In this document: positions 11,317 to 20,464 of the stretch, piece after piece | Layout: each line of letters begins with the position of its first letter | Numbering within the stretch: position 1 is the stretch's first letter | Source: Parvularcula dongshanensis | Lineage (GTDB): Bacteria; Pseudomonadota; Alphaproteobacteria; Caulobacterales; Parvularculaceae | Assembly: GCF_014199615.1 (NCBI RefSeq) | Contig: NZ_JACHOB010000001.1 | Location: 248,001-312,000 of the forward strand | Direction: 5' to 3' | Length of the DNA stretch: 64,000 bases | The notes under the pieces: generated by a model | Told to the model about the DNA's origin: nothing | The model's input: only the letters and a program-made list of their open reading frames with translations | The model's database searches: none | Translations under genes and position numbers: made by a program

Positions 11317-13956
11317 CTAGCCTGCCGCCCGGGCCGCCTCTTCGATCACGTCGAGCGAGACCGCATCGTCCTCGTCCTCGTCCGGCAGGACGAGGCCGGC
11401 GTCCTGGCCGGGGCCTGCGACGGGGAGGTAGCACGATACGGTCGTGCCCGACCCTTCGGCCGAGGAGAGGCGGACGAGGCCGCCATGGAGCTTGACGAAG
11501 GAGTTGACGAGGGTGAGCCCGAGCCCGGCGCCCGCGTTCCGGCCCGCGACCTCGAACCGGTCGAAGATCTTGCCCTGGTCCTCGAGGCTGACGCCCCGGC
11601 CCGTGTCCCGCACGGAGATCGAGACCGTGTCGTTCTCGCGCAGCGCCTCGAGCACGACCTCGCCGCCGGGCTCGGTGAAGGAGAAGGCGTTGTTGAGGAG
11701 GTTGAAGACCACCTGACGCAGACGCTTCTCGTCGGCCATGATCGAGCCGACGTCGGGCGCGCACTCGACCCTGAGGCGGACATCGGCGTCCTCGGCCTTC
11801 AACGTGGCGAAGGTCGCCGCCTTCTCCAAGAGGCCGCGCACGCCGACCTCGCGCATGTCGAGATGCATCTGCCCCGCATCGATCGCGGCGAGGTCCAGGA
11901 GCTCGTTGATGCGGTCGAGCAGGCGGTGAGACGCCATCAGGATCGAAGCGGCGTAGTCCTTCTGCTGGTCGGAGAGGTCGCCCGCCATGCCCATCTCGAG
12001 GACTTCCGAGAAGCCGATGATGGTGTTGAGCGGGTCGCGAAGCTGACGCGAGACGTTGTCGACGAACTTCGTCTTGATGCGGTCCGTGTCCTCGAGGAGG
12101 CGGTTCCGGACCTCGAGTTCCTTCTGACGTTCGCGGCTGTCGGTGACGTTGAGGAAGGTGAGGAGCGTCGCGCCGTCCGGCAGCGGCGTGGTCGCGTAGA
12201 GGTAGGTCTTGCCGTCTTTGAGCGGGATCTCCTGGCCGACCATCAGGACCCGGTCCTCGGGCGCGAAGGAGACGATGCGGGTCTTGATCTTCGAGAACGT
12301 CCCCTCGGCCCCCGGGGCGTGCTGGAGGAGGTGCTCGGTGATCTCGTCGAAGTGGCGGTTCGCCATCTGCGCGTTCTCGAACGACCACATCGCCCGGAAC
12401 GACTTGTTGTAGAGCGCGAGGCGGCCGTCCGCACCGAAGACGGCGACGCCCTCGGCGAGGTTGTTCAGGGTCGCGCGGTAGACGTCGATCTGCGCCTGAA
12501 GCGAAGAGCGCAAGGTCAGCTTCTCGGTCACGTCCTCGAAGACGACCGTGACGCCGCCGAGGCCGTGCCGCTGCGCCTTGACGTTGAGGGTGACGCCGCC
12601 CGGCAGGTTCCAGATCTCGTCGGGCAGCGCGCCTTCGGCGGCGGAGGAGGTGTCGGAGGCCTCTTCTGTGTAAAGACGAAGCTGGCTCTTCTTCCAGGCA
12701 CCGAAGTCCGCCTGCGCGGGCAGGAGCCCCTTGTGGCGCAGCCGGTCGAGGACCTCGCCATGGCTCGGCCGCGCGCGAAGCTCGGCGTCGTCGAAACGCC
12801 AGAGGTCGAGGAAGGCCTGGTTGTAGTACTCGAGCTGCTGCTGGCCGCCGAAGACCGCGACGGCGGAGGGGATCTGGTCGAGCGTCTTGCGGTGGGCGTC
12901 CTGGTGGCGCCGCAGGTCCTCCTGCGCGCGGTCCTGACGGGTCACGTCGATGGCGACGCCGCCCAAAGCCGCGTCGCCTGCCCCGTGCATCGCCGTCTCG
13001 ATGATGCGCAGCACGCGGCGCTGGCCGCGCACGATCACGGTGGCGACGTCGTCGACGGCCCTGCGGCCCGAGCGGCTCATCTCCTTCTCGGCGCGCTCGG
13101 CGAGGGCGCGGAAGGCGGGATCGATCTCGATCTGCTCGTCGATGACCTGATCCATGTTCACGGCCTCGACCATCTCGACATAGGCCCTGTTGACCCATTC
13201 GAGCTTGAGGTCGGAGCCGCGGCGCCAGGCGGCGAGCGGGGCGCGGTCGAGCTGGTTGAGGGCGCCGTGAAGGTCGGCGGCCCTGTCGCGGGCGTGGCCG
13301 ACGACGCCCGCCTCCTCCGCGAGGCGCACGGCGGGGTCGGTCAGCCACAGCGTGACCTGGTCGCCTGCGACGCGGCCGTCGCAGTCGATCGAGCGGCCCT
13401 CGTCCGTGACGACCGAGCCCGAGAAGCTCACGCCGTGGCTGCGAAGCGCGAGGACCTTCTCGCGCAGCGGCTTCATCGAGTCCGCGTCCTCGTCGACGGG
13501 CAGGTCGCCGAAGGCGTCGAGAAGCGCGTCGGCGGGACGGAAGAAGGCTTCGGGGTCGTCGCGCGCGAAGGTCAGAAGGCTCGCGAGCGCCGCAGGCCCG
13601 CCGAGGACGCGCGGGTTGCCCCAGCCCTCCTTGATGTCTTCGAAGGCGTCGTCCCAGACGAGGACGAGGCCGGGGTGGCTGGCGAGCACGCTTTCCGAGC
13701 GCTCCAGCCGCGCCTCCATGGTGGCGAGGCGGCGGGACCAGTCGACGGTCGCGGTGCGGGAGGCCGCCGACATGCGCACGCCCCAAAGGCCGGTGGCGAG
13801 CGCGAAGAGCACCGCGCCGCCCGTCACCGCGATCGTCGGGTCGAGCACCGGCAGTCCCGGCAGCGCGAAGCCTGCCTCCTGGGCACATGCCTGCGCGGCG
13901 AGGCCCGCGATCGCCGACGCGCCGCAGCCCAACGCCCATCTCAACCCGCGCCGCAT
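11317..13956 (-). CDS. divL: DivL-like PAS sensor kinase with Arg at the phospho-acceptor site
   Basis: 879 residues. An N-terminal membrane segment or signal lies at residues 6-60, followed by several PAS-like units (about 250-340, 360-470, 490-600) and a HisKA-like helix pair. A HATPase domain carries NLLNNAFSFT, DTGRG and GAGLGLTLV, and the tail is acidic. In DivL the canonical His is replaced by Tyr, and the protein acts as an allosteric regulator of CckA that senses DivK. Here the motif reads NVSRQLRDPL, so position 637 is Arg and autophosphorylation on that site is impossible. The ATP-binding boxes look intact. GGAG stands upstream of the ATG at 13956; an ATG at 14049 gives an implausible extension. 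DivL identity is inferred from architecture and lineage. Confidence 0.75.
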   Translation of the reverse strand: MRRGLRWALGCGASAIAGLAAQACAQEAGFALPGLPVLDPTIAVTGGAVLFALATGLWGVRMSAASRTATVDWSRRLATMEARLERSESVLASHPGLVLVWDDAFEDIKEGWGNPRVLGGPAALASLLTFARDDPEAFFRPADALLDAFGDLPVDEDADSMKPLREKVLALRSHGVSFSGSVVTDEGRSIDCDGRVAGDQVTLWLTDPAVRLAEEAGVVGHARDRAADLHGALNQLDRAPLAAWRRGSDLKLEWVNRAYVEMVEAVNMDQVIDEQIEIDPAFRALAERAEKEMSRSGRRAVDDVATVIVRGQRRVLRIIETAMHGAGDAALGGVAIDVTRQDRAQEDLRRHQDAHRKTLDQIPSAVAVFGGQQQLEYYNQAFLDLWRFDDAELRARPSHGEVLDRLRHKGLLPAQADFGAWKKSQLRLYTEEASDTSSAAEGALPDEIWNLPGGVTLNVKAQRHGLGGVTVVFEDVTEKLTLRSSLQAQIDVYRATLNNLAEGVAVFGADGRLALYNKSFRAMWSFENAQMANRHFDEITEHLLQHAPGAEGTFSKIKTRIVSFAPEDRVLMVGQEIPLKDGKTYLYATTPLPDGATLLTFLNVTDSRERQKELEVRNRLLEDTDRIKTKFVDNVSRQLRDPLNTIIGFSEVLEMGMAGDLSDQQKDYAASILMASHRLLDRINELLDLAAIDAGQMHLDMREVGVRGLLEKAATFATLKAEDADVRLRVECAPDVGSIMADEKRLRQVVFNLLNNAFSFTEPGGEVVLEALRENDTVSISVRDTGRGVSLEDQGKIFDRFEVAGRNAGAGLGLTLVNSFVKLHGGLVRLSSAEGSGTTVSCYLPVAGPGQDAGLVLPDEDEDDAVSLDVIEEAARAAG

Positions 13957-14133
13957 AGAAGCTCCGCCCCGCTCAAGGTCGATGCCTCGGCGGTCCGGAC
14001 GCCGCCGATGGCAAGAGGTCATTAACCAATGGGGCACCCTCGGATCCATCGGTCAATGAAAGGTTAACGGTAAACGGTCTAACTCTAAAGAACGCTTCAC
14101 GGAAGCCAGTCCGGGTTGTGCCGCCGGCGCGCC

Positions 14134-15456
14134 TCAACCCGCCGCCAGCACGCCGAAGACGGCGCGCATCCCCATCGCCTCGCCGCCCAGGGGCCGTCCC
14201 GGCCGGGCCGAGGGGGTCCAGGCGTAGATGTCGAGGTGGGCGTAGGGCACGGTGCCCACGAAGCGGCGCAGGAACAAAGCCGCGGTGATCGAACCGGCGA
14301 ACGGCGTGTCGGCGGCGTGGTTCACGTCGGCGATCGGACTCTTCAGGTAGTCCTGATAGCGGGACCAGAAGGGCATCGGCCAGACGGGGTCGGCCACCTC
14401 GTCCCCTGCCCGCCTCACGGCGTGGGCGAAGTCTTCGTCCGTCGCGTAGATCGGCGGCAGGTCCGGACCGAGCGCGACCCGAGCGGCGCCCGTCAAGGTC
14501 GCGAAGCTGACGATGCGGTCCGGCGCTTCCTCCGCCGCGTAGGCGAGCGCGTCGGCGAGGATGAGACGTCCCTCCGCGTCGGTGTTCGAGATCTCGACGG
14601 TCTGGCCGTCCCGGGCGCAGAAGACGTCGCCCGGCCGGAAGGCGTTTCCGGCGACCGCGTTCTCGACCGCCGGGACGAGGACGCGCAGCCGGACCTCGAG
14701 GCCCGCCGCCATGACGAGCGTGGCGAGGCCGAGGACGTTGGCGGCGCCGCCCATGTCCTTCTTCATCAGCCCCATGCCCTTGCCCGTCTTGATGTTGAGG
14801 CCGCCCGTGTCGAAGCAGACGCCCTTGCCGACGAGGGTGACCGAGGGACCGCTCTCGCCCCAGCGCAGGTCGAGGAGCCGCGGCGGCGTCGCGGCCGCGC
14901 GGCCGACCGCGTGGACGAGAGGGAAGCCCTCCTCGAGCGCCGCGCCTTCCGTCACCTCGATGTCGGCACCGTACGTCTTTGCCAGGCGGCGGGCGGCCGC
15001 CTCGAGGTCGGCGGGGCCCATGTCCTCGGTCGGCGTGTTGACGAGGTCGCGGACGAGGTAGGAGGCTTCGACCTCGCGGGCGAGGCGGTCCGTGTCCGCG
15101 CCCGCCGGCAGGATCAGGGTCGGGACGGGGGCGCCCTTCTTGTAGCGCTCGTAGCGGTAGGCGCCGAGCGCCCAGGCGAGCAGATCGAGGTGGCCGGTCT
15201 CGCCCTCGACGCGGTAGTCGCCCTCTCCGAGCGCTGCCGCGGCCGCCCCGAGGGCCAAAGGCTCGCTGCCGTCGCCCGTGCCGACCAGGACCTCGTCCTG
15301 AAGCGCGAGGACCTGACCGAGCCCGCCCTCGAAGCGCGCGCGCGCCGCGACGGCACCGAGGTCCGAGCCCTGCGCAGCGGGCACGAGGCGAAGCGGCACG
15401 GCCGCCTCGTAGCGGTCGTGATCGTGGGCGACGAGGCAGTCAGGCAGGCGGGGCAT
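14134..15456 (-). CDS. M17 leucyl aminopeptidase family protein
   Basis: 440 residues. The C-terminal catalytic domain has the M17 metal and active-site motifs in order: GKGVCFDTGGLNIK, MKKDMGGAA and the diagnostic NTDAEGRL. The family removes N-terminal residues from peptides using two metal ions, in the cytoplasm. The N-terminal domain is short and divergent, as in the PepB-like alphaproteobacterial group. The ATG at 15456 is preceded by AAGGAG and preferred to one at 15477. It is divergent from tadD. Confidence 0.9.
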   Translation of the reverse strand: MPRLPDCLVAHDHDRYEAAVPLRLVPAAQGSDLGAVAARARFEGGLGQVLALQDEVLVGTGDGSEPLALGAAAAALGEGDYRVEGETGHLDLLAWALGAYRYERYKKGAPVPTLILPAGADTDRLAREVEASYLVRDLVNTPTEDMGPADLEAAARRLAKTYGADIEVTEGAALEEGFPLVHAVGRAAATPPRLLDLRWGESGPSVTLVGKGVCFDTGGLNIKTGKGMGLMKKDMGGAANVLGLATLVMAAGLEVRLRVLVPAVENAVAGNAFRPGDVFCARDGQTVEISNTDAEGRLILADALAYAAEEAPDRIVSFATLTGAARVALGPDLPPIYATDEDFAHAVRRAGDEVADPVWPMPFWSRYQDYLKSPIADVNHAADTPFAGSITAALFLRRFVGTVPYAHLDIYAWTPSARPGRPLGGEAMGMRAVFGVLAAG

Positions 15457-15546
15457 GGGCGCTCCTTGGGAATGCATGTCTCCCTTTAAGACTTCCTTCG
15501 GCCCTCTTGGCGATAGTGCGCAGCGAAGACCGTCCGAGGGACAGCC

Positions 15547-16560
15547 ATGATTCCGCGCCTTCTCGCCGCAGCCTCACTCGCCGCGCTCTGCGCCTGCGCC
15601 AGCGTGTCGGGCAGCGGCCTGTCGCCCGACGAGCTGACCGTGATCGGCCAGGAAAGCGGTCCCGACGGCCTGGACCCCATCGCCGAAGCCGCCTTCTGGG
15701 GCACGCGCTACGACCGGAACCCGTCCGACGCAACGATCGCGACCTCGTTCTCGCGCGCGCTCCGCTCCATCGAGAACAACGAGGAATCCCTGCGCGTCAT
15801 GGGCCAGATGGCGCAGCGCGCCCCCGAGGACGCGCGCGTCCAGCTCGAATACGGCAAGTCGCTGATCGCGAACGAACGCCCCTACGAAGCGGTGCGCCCC
15901 ATCGAACGCTCGATCGAGCTCGGCCTCTACGAGGACTGGTCGGCCTACTCCGCCTACGGCGTGGCGCTGGACAAGACCGGGCGGCACCGCGACGCGCGCG
16001 AGCAGTACGACCGCGCCCTCGCCCTGTCGCCGGGCAATGCGCAGGTCCTGAACAATAAGGGCCTCTCCTACGCGCTGCAGGGCGACGGCGGGATGGCCGA
16101 GCGCACGCTGCGCGCGGCCACGGGCGGCCCGGGCGGCACGGCGCGCATGCGCCAGAACCTCGCCCTGGTCCTCGGCCTCAACGGCAAGACGGGCGAGGCC
16201 GAGATGCTGGCGCGCTCCGACCTGCCGCCGCGCGTCGCCGACGGCAACGTCGCCTACTTCCGCAGCCTCGTCGCGCAGCCCTCCTATTGGGGGGGGCTGA
16301 CGCACCAGAACGCGGACCTGCCGAACTTCGACGAGCTCGGCCCGGAGACGCCGACCTACGAACCGGCCGCGGCCGCCAACACGGCACCGAAGCCCGCCGG
16401 CAAGCCCAAGCCCGCAGACGCGCCGAACGAGGTCGAACCCTTCGAACCCGCCGAAGGCAAGCCCGCCGCCGGCGTCAGCGCGAGCGCCGACGCGAAGGCC
16501 GACACGCAGGTCGCCGCGACCGAAGCGCCGATGGCGCTGTCGTCCGAAGACGGGGTCTGA
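15547..16560 (+). CDS. tadD: TadD-type TPR lipoprotein of the Flp pilus
   Basis: 337 residues. The signal peptide ends in a lipobox-like ALCACAS, so the mature protein is probably an outer-membrane-directed lipoprotein. Tetratricopeptide repeats cover about residues 50-220 (FWGTRYDRNPSDATIATSFSRAL, YGVALDKTGRHRDAREQYDRAL). In Tad systems TadD acts like a pilotin for secretin assembly. Residues 260-337 are Ala/Pro/Lys-rich and disordered. It is on the opposite strand from the rest of the tad locus and converges on tadC. Confidence 0.85.
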   Translation: MIPRLLAAASLAALCACASVSGSGLSPDELTVIGQESGPDGLDPIAEAAFWGTRYDRNPSDATIATSFSRALRSIENNEESLRVMGQMAQRAPEDARVQLEYGKSLIANERPYEAVRPIERSIELGLYEDWSAYSAYGVALDKTGRHRDAREQYDRALALSPGNAQVLNNKGLSYALQGDGGMAERTLRAATGGPGGTARMRQNLALVLGLNGKTGEAEMLARSDLPPRVADGNVAYFRSLVAQPSYWGGLTHQNADLPNFDELGPETPTYEPAAAANTAPKPAGKPKPADAPNEVEPFEPAEGKPAAGVSASADAKADTQVAATEAPMALSSEDGV

Positions 16561-16914
16561 CCCTCCGTCCCGCGCGCCGTTCCCGCCGAGATCGGGCAGA
16601 GCTAAACACAAAGGCCGGATCGCTCCTGAGGGCGGTTCGGCCTTTGTGTTTAGCTCTGCGATCGACGAGGACATCCGGTGTCCCTGCTCTTCCCGGCCGG
16701 TGACGTCTCACGGGCCCGGAGGCGAGCGCCGCCGTGCGAAGGGCCCCTCTGCGGTGCCTTGGCGAACCGTAGTTCGGCTGAGGCACCGCTCACGGCCAAC
16801 GCCGCGAAGGCCGGAGGAAGAGCGGAGGACGCGGCCCCCCGGCCTTAGCCGAGACGATGTACCAGGACGCATGCGGGGACTAAGCGGACGCGCCCCGAGA
16901 GGCCGGGCTTCGGC
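16561..16914. other. 354-bp tadD-tadC intergenic region
   Basis: Holds the large 21-bp inverted repeat at 16597-16658 and a smaller hairpin (AAGGCCGG at 16807-16814 with CCGGCCTT at 16839-16846). No gene is supported between them. Confidence 0.5.
16597..16658. terminator. Large perfect inverted repeat, likely bidirectional terminator
   Basis: Two perfect 21-base arms (16597-16617 and 16638-16658) flank a 20-base loop. The arms include AAACACAAAGGCCG and its complement CGGCCTTTGTGTTT. It sits 37 bp after the tadD stop and would serve convergent transcripts from tadD and tadC. The absence of a pure T-run and the unusual arm length leave room for another role. Confidence 0.65.
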
Positions 16915-17919
16915 CTATCGATCCATCGGCGCGGTCTCTTCGCTCTCCATCCCCTTGCCGGTCGCGGTCATGACCGCGGGGCCGAGGATGACGACGAAGA
17001 GGACGGGCAGGAAGAACAAGATCATCGGCACGGTGAGCTTCGGCGGCAGCGCGGCGGCCTTCTTCTCGGCCTCCTGCATGCGCATCTCGCGGTTCTCCGC
17101 CGCCATGACCCGCAAGGACGAGCCGAGCGGCGTGCCGTAGGTCTCGCACTGGATGAGCGCGGTGGTGACGGCCTTGATGCCTTCCAGGCCGGTCCGTTTG
17201 CCAAGGTTCTCGTAGGCGATCCGGCGGTCGGACAGGTAGCTGAGCTCCGCGGTCGTCAAACCGTACTCCTCGGCGAGTTCCGGGCTGCTCGCGGCGACCT
17301 CCTGCGTCACCTTCTGCAGCGCGGCCTCGATCGACATGCCGCTCTCGACGCAGATCAGGAGGAGGTCGAGGCTGTCAGGGAAGGCGAGCTGGACCTTCTG
17401 CTGACGCTTCTGGACCGCGTTGGTGACGTAGATGTTCGGCAGGTAGAAGCCGAGCACGGGACTTCCCCCGGTGATCAGCAGGCGCATGAAGTTGCTGAGC
17501 TCGCCCACGTTCAACACGTACATGTAGAAGGCCGACGCGATCAGCATGATGACCGGCATGACCACGCGCGCGGCCATGTAGGTGACGACCGGGCGCTCGC
17601 CGCGGAAGCCCGCCATGGTCAAGCGCGCACGGGCGGCGTTCGCGTCGAAGACCTCGAGCAGCTTGAACTGCTGCACGAGGCTCTTCGCGGCGCCGCCCGC
17701 CGCCGCGTTGCGCAGCGTGGGGCTCTTCTTGCCTGCGATCTCGGCGCGGGACTGCTGGCGGAGGTTCTCCTTGTAGTCCGCGACGCGCTTCGCGCGCTCC
17801 CTCATCGGATCGGTCTGAAGGAGCGGCGCCAGCAGCGTGAACGCGGTCGCGGCGGTCGCGAGGGCCGCGAGCACCGCGATCTGGTTCTGCCGGTCCGTGA
17901 CGGTGTCGACGAAGCTCAT
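16915..17919 (-). CDS. tadC: TadC/CpaH pilus platform protein
   Basis: 334 residues of the T2SSF/GspF-like inner-membrane platform family. Membrane helices occur near 15-32, 110-135, 140-160 and 290-315. The cytoplasmic domain carries FPDSLDLLLICVESGMSIEAALQKV, the family signature. It works with TadB and the TadA ATPase to extrude the Flp pilin. It is the last gene of the minus-strand tad run, 46 bp after tadB. Confidence 0.93.
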   Translation of the reverse strand: MSFVDTVTDRQNQIAVLAALATAATAFTLLAPLLQTDPMRERAKRVADYKENLRQQSRAEIAGKKSPTLRNAAAGGAAKSLVQQFKLLEVFDANAARARLTMAGFRGERPVVTYMAARVVMPVIMLIASAFYMYVLNVGELSNFMRLLITGGSPVLGFYLPNIYVTNAVQKRQQKVQLAFPDSLDLLLICVESGMSIEAALQKVTQEVAASSPELAEEYGLTTAELSYLSDRRIAYENLGKRTGLEGIKAVTTALIQCETYGTPLGSSLRVMAAENREMRMQEAEKKAAALPPKLTVPMILFFLPVLFVVILGPAVMTATGKGMESEETAPMDR

Positions 17920-17965
17920 CTTTGTTCCGCTCAGACTGAAGACCGCGGCGCGGCGCCGCAGCCGA

Positions 17966-18952
17966 TTACACTTTGATGTTGATCATGTTCTTCATGACGA
18001 GGACGCCGCAGCTCATCCACAGGCCCGCCCCGAGCAGCAGCATGTTGCCGAACTTGGTCGTGAACAGCGGCTCGAGATATTCCGGGCTCGACAGGTGGAC
18101 GAGCGTCGAGACGATGAACGGCATGGCGCCTAGGATCGCGGCCGAGGCCTTCGCCTCCATCGAGAGCGCGGCGATCTTGCCGAGCATCGACTTGCGGCTC
18201 CGCAGCACGTTGGAGAGGTTGCTGAGCGCCTCGGCGAGGTTACCGCCGGTCTGCTGCTGGATCAGGAGGACGATCGAGAAGAAGTTCACCTCGCCCACCG
18301 GCATGCGCTTGTACATCCGGTCGAGCGACTGTTCGAGGCTGAGGCCGAGACGCAGGCCTTCGGTCAGGAGATGGAACTCGGTCCGGACTGGTTCCTGCGC
18401 GTCGCGGGCGATGATCTTGAGGCACTCGTTGACCGGCAGGCCCGACTTGATGCCCCGCGTGATGACGTCCATCGCGTTCGAGAACTCTTCGACGAACTTC
18501 TTCTGGCGGGTCTTGCGCTTCTTCGCGATGAACCAGCGCGGGAAGCCGAGGCCGCCGACGATCAGCATGGCGCCGATGACCCAGGGCTTCTGACCCGTGA
18601 TGATGCCGATCGCGGCGAAGACGAGCCCCACCACGGCCGAGATCATGTAGAAGTTCCGTACGGTGAGATCGAGGCCCGCCTGCGCGATCATCGCTTCGAG
18701 GCCGACCCGCTTCTTCTTCTCGGCGGCGGCCGCCTCTTCGATCTTCCTGAGGCTGTCGGCGACGTGCTTGCGCCGCTCCTTACTCGCGTCCTGACCGCCC
18801 TGCGCGGACTTCTTGGTTTGCCGGCCGGTGCCGGTCACCATGTTCGCGCGCTTCTTCGCCTTGTCGTTCTCGGAAGGCGCGAGGAGGACGAAGGCCAGGA
18901 TGCCGAAGGCGACGAGCAGCCCCGCGCCGATGATCAGGGTCTGCTGATCCAT
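17966..18952 (-). CDS. tadB: TadB/CpaG pilus platform protein
   Basis: 328 residues. An N-terminal helix is followed by a basic linker (SAQGGQDASKERRKH). Two central helices precede a T2SSF domain (FSNAMDVITRGIKSGLPVNECLKII) and a C-terminal pair of helices. It pairs with TadC as the membrane platform for the Flp pilus. The start codon is three bases after the tadA stop, indicating coupling. Confidence 0.93.
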   Translation of the reverse strand: MDQQTLIIGAGLLVAFGILAFVLLAPSENDKAKKRANMVTGTGRQTKKSAQGGQDASKERRKHVADSLRKIEEAAAAEKKKRVGLEAMIAQAGLDLTVRNFYMISAVVGLVFAAIGIITGQKPWVIGAMLIVGGLGFPRWFIAKKRKTRQKKFVEEFSNAMDVITRGIKSGLPVNECLKIIARDAQEPVRTEFHLLTEGLRLGLSLEQSLDRMYKRMPVGEVNFFSIVLLIQQQTGGNLAEALSNLSNVLRSRKSMLGKIAALSMEAKASAAILGAMPFIVSTLVHLSSPEYLEPLFTTKFGNMLLLGAGLWMSCGVLVMKNMINIKV

Positions 18953-18955
18953 CGG

Positions 18956-20455
18956 TCAGCCCGCCCCGGCGGCGTCTAGCGCCTCCGCCAGCTCGCCGTG
19001 GCGCCCGTAGTAGCGGGCGCGGTCCCAGAAGCCGGGACGCGCAATGCCGGTCGACTTGTGCCGGCCGAGGATCTTTCCGTTCTCGTCCTCGCCGCCGTCC
19101 ATGTCGTAGACGAAGAGGTCCTGGGTGATGATCGTGTCGCCTTCCGTACCCAGCACTTCCGTGATGTGGGTGATCCGGCGCGAGCCGTCCCGCAGGCGCG
19201 AGGCCTGGATGATGACCTCGACGGAGCCGACGATCATCTCCTTGATGGTCTTCGACGGCAAGCCGAGCCCGCCCATGGTGATCATGGATTCAAGACGCGA
19301 AAGCGCCTCGCGCGGGGAGTTGGCGTGGAGCGTTCCCATGGAGCCGTCATGGCCGGTGTTCATCGCCTGCAGGAGGTCGAAGGCCTCGGGACCACGAACC
19401 TCGCCGACGATGATGCGTTCGGGACGCATACGGAGACAGTTCTTGACGAGGTCGCGCATGGTGATCTCGCCCTGCCCTTCCAAGTTCGGCGGGCGCGTCT
19501 CGAGCCGGACCACGTGCGGCTGCTGCAGCTGAAGTTCGGCTGCGTCCTCGCAGGTGATGACGCGCTCGTCCTCCTCGATGAAGGAGGTCATACAGTTCAG
19601 GAGCGTCGTTTTCCCCGAGCCCGTACCGCCGGAGATCAGCGTGTTGATCCGGCAGGCGCCGATGATGCCGAGGACCTGCGCGCCTTCCGGGCTGATCGAG
19701 CCGAACTCGACCAGGTTGTTGATCGTCAGCTTGTCCTTCTTGAACTTCCGGATGGTGAGGGCGGCCCCGTCGATCGACAGCGGCGGCGCGATCACGTTCA
19801 CACGGGAGCCGTCGGGCAGGCGCGCGTCGCAGATCGGCGAACTCTCGTCGACGCGGCGGCCGACCTGAGAGACGATCCGCTGGCAGATGTTCATCAGCTG
19901 CGCGTTGTCGCGGAAGCGGACGTTGGTGAGCTGGATCTTGCCGTTGACTTCGATGAAGGTCCGGCTCGCGCCGTTGACCATGATGTCGGCGATGTCGTCC
20001 CGGGCGAGCAGGGGCTCGAGCGGGCCGTAGCCGAGGACGTCGTTGCAGATGTCCTGGAGCAGGGCTTCCTGCTCCGAGATCGACATCTGGAGGCCCTTGA
20101 TCGAGATGATCTCGTTGACGATGTCGCGGATCTCTTCGGCCGCCGACTCCATGTCGAGTTGGGCGAGCTGGCTGAGGTCGATCGTGTCGATCAGCGCGTT
20201 GAAGATCGTCGTCTTCGTCTTGAAGTAGGTCTCGGATTGGCCGTTGTCGATCTGGACCTCGACCTTGGGCGGCGGCGCCTTGGGCGCGCTCTTGGGCGGA
20301 CCGTCGCCCCTGCCCGCGCCCGGCTTCGCCGAAGGCTTGGTCGCCGGCACCTTGGCGGCGGGCTTCGCGGCGGCAGGCTTCGGCGCTGCGGGCTTGGGAG
20401 CCGCGGGCTTCGCTGCCGTCTGTTGCGCGGGGGAGTCGCTACGCTTTCCGAACAT
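18956..20455 (-). CDS. tadA: TadA/CpaF secretion ATPase
   Basis: 499 residues. Walker A is GGTGSGKT (275-282). The Asp-box and His-box regions of type II/IV secretion ATPases follow ([29 protein letters not shown]). It hydrolyses ATP at the membrane to drive Flp pilus assembly and probably retraction. Residues 10-65 form an Ala/Lys/Pro repeat ([18 protein letters not shown]), a flexible tail not needed for the fold. Confidence 0.96.
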   Translation of the reverse strand: MFGKRSDSPAQQTAAKPAAPKPAAPKPAAAKPAAKVPATKPSAKPGAGRGDGPPKSAPKAPPPKVEVQIDNGQSETYFKTKTTIFNALIDTIDLSQLAQLDMESAAEEIRDIVNEIISIKGLQMSISEQEALLQDICNDVLGYGPLEPLLARDDIADIMVNGASRTFIEVNGKIQLTNVRFRDNAQLMNICQRIVSQVGRRVDESSPICDARLPDGSRVNVIAPPLSIDGAALTIRKFKKDKLTINNLVEFGSISPEGAQVLGIIGACRINTLISGGTGSGKTTLLNCMTSFIEEDERVITCEDAAELQLQQPHVVRLETRPPNLEGQGEITMRDLVKNCLRMRPERIIVGEVRGPEAFDLLQAMNTGHDGSMGTLHANSPREALSRLESMITMGGLGLPSKTIKEMIVGSVEVIIQASRLRDGSRRITHITEVLGTEGDTIITQDLFVYDMDGGEDENGKILGRHKSTGIARPGFWDRARYYGRHGELAEALDAAGAG

Positions 20456-20464
20456 GGATCGATC

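Noticed and set aside
11107-14025. 972-residue open frame antisense to the DivL-like kinase
   Set aside because: Shadow of the sensor kinase; composition biased and no motif.
14046-14073. GTTAACGGTAAACGG upstream of the DivL-like gene as a CtrA box
   Set aside because: Only one half fits; the second half is out of spacing and degenerate.
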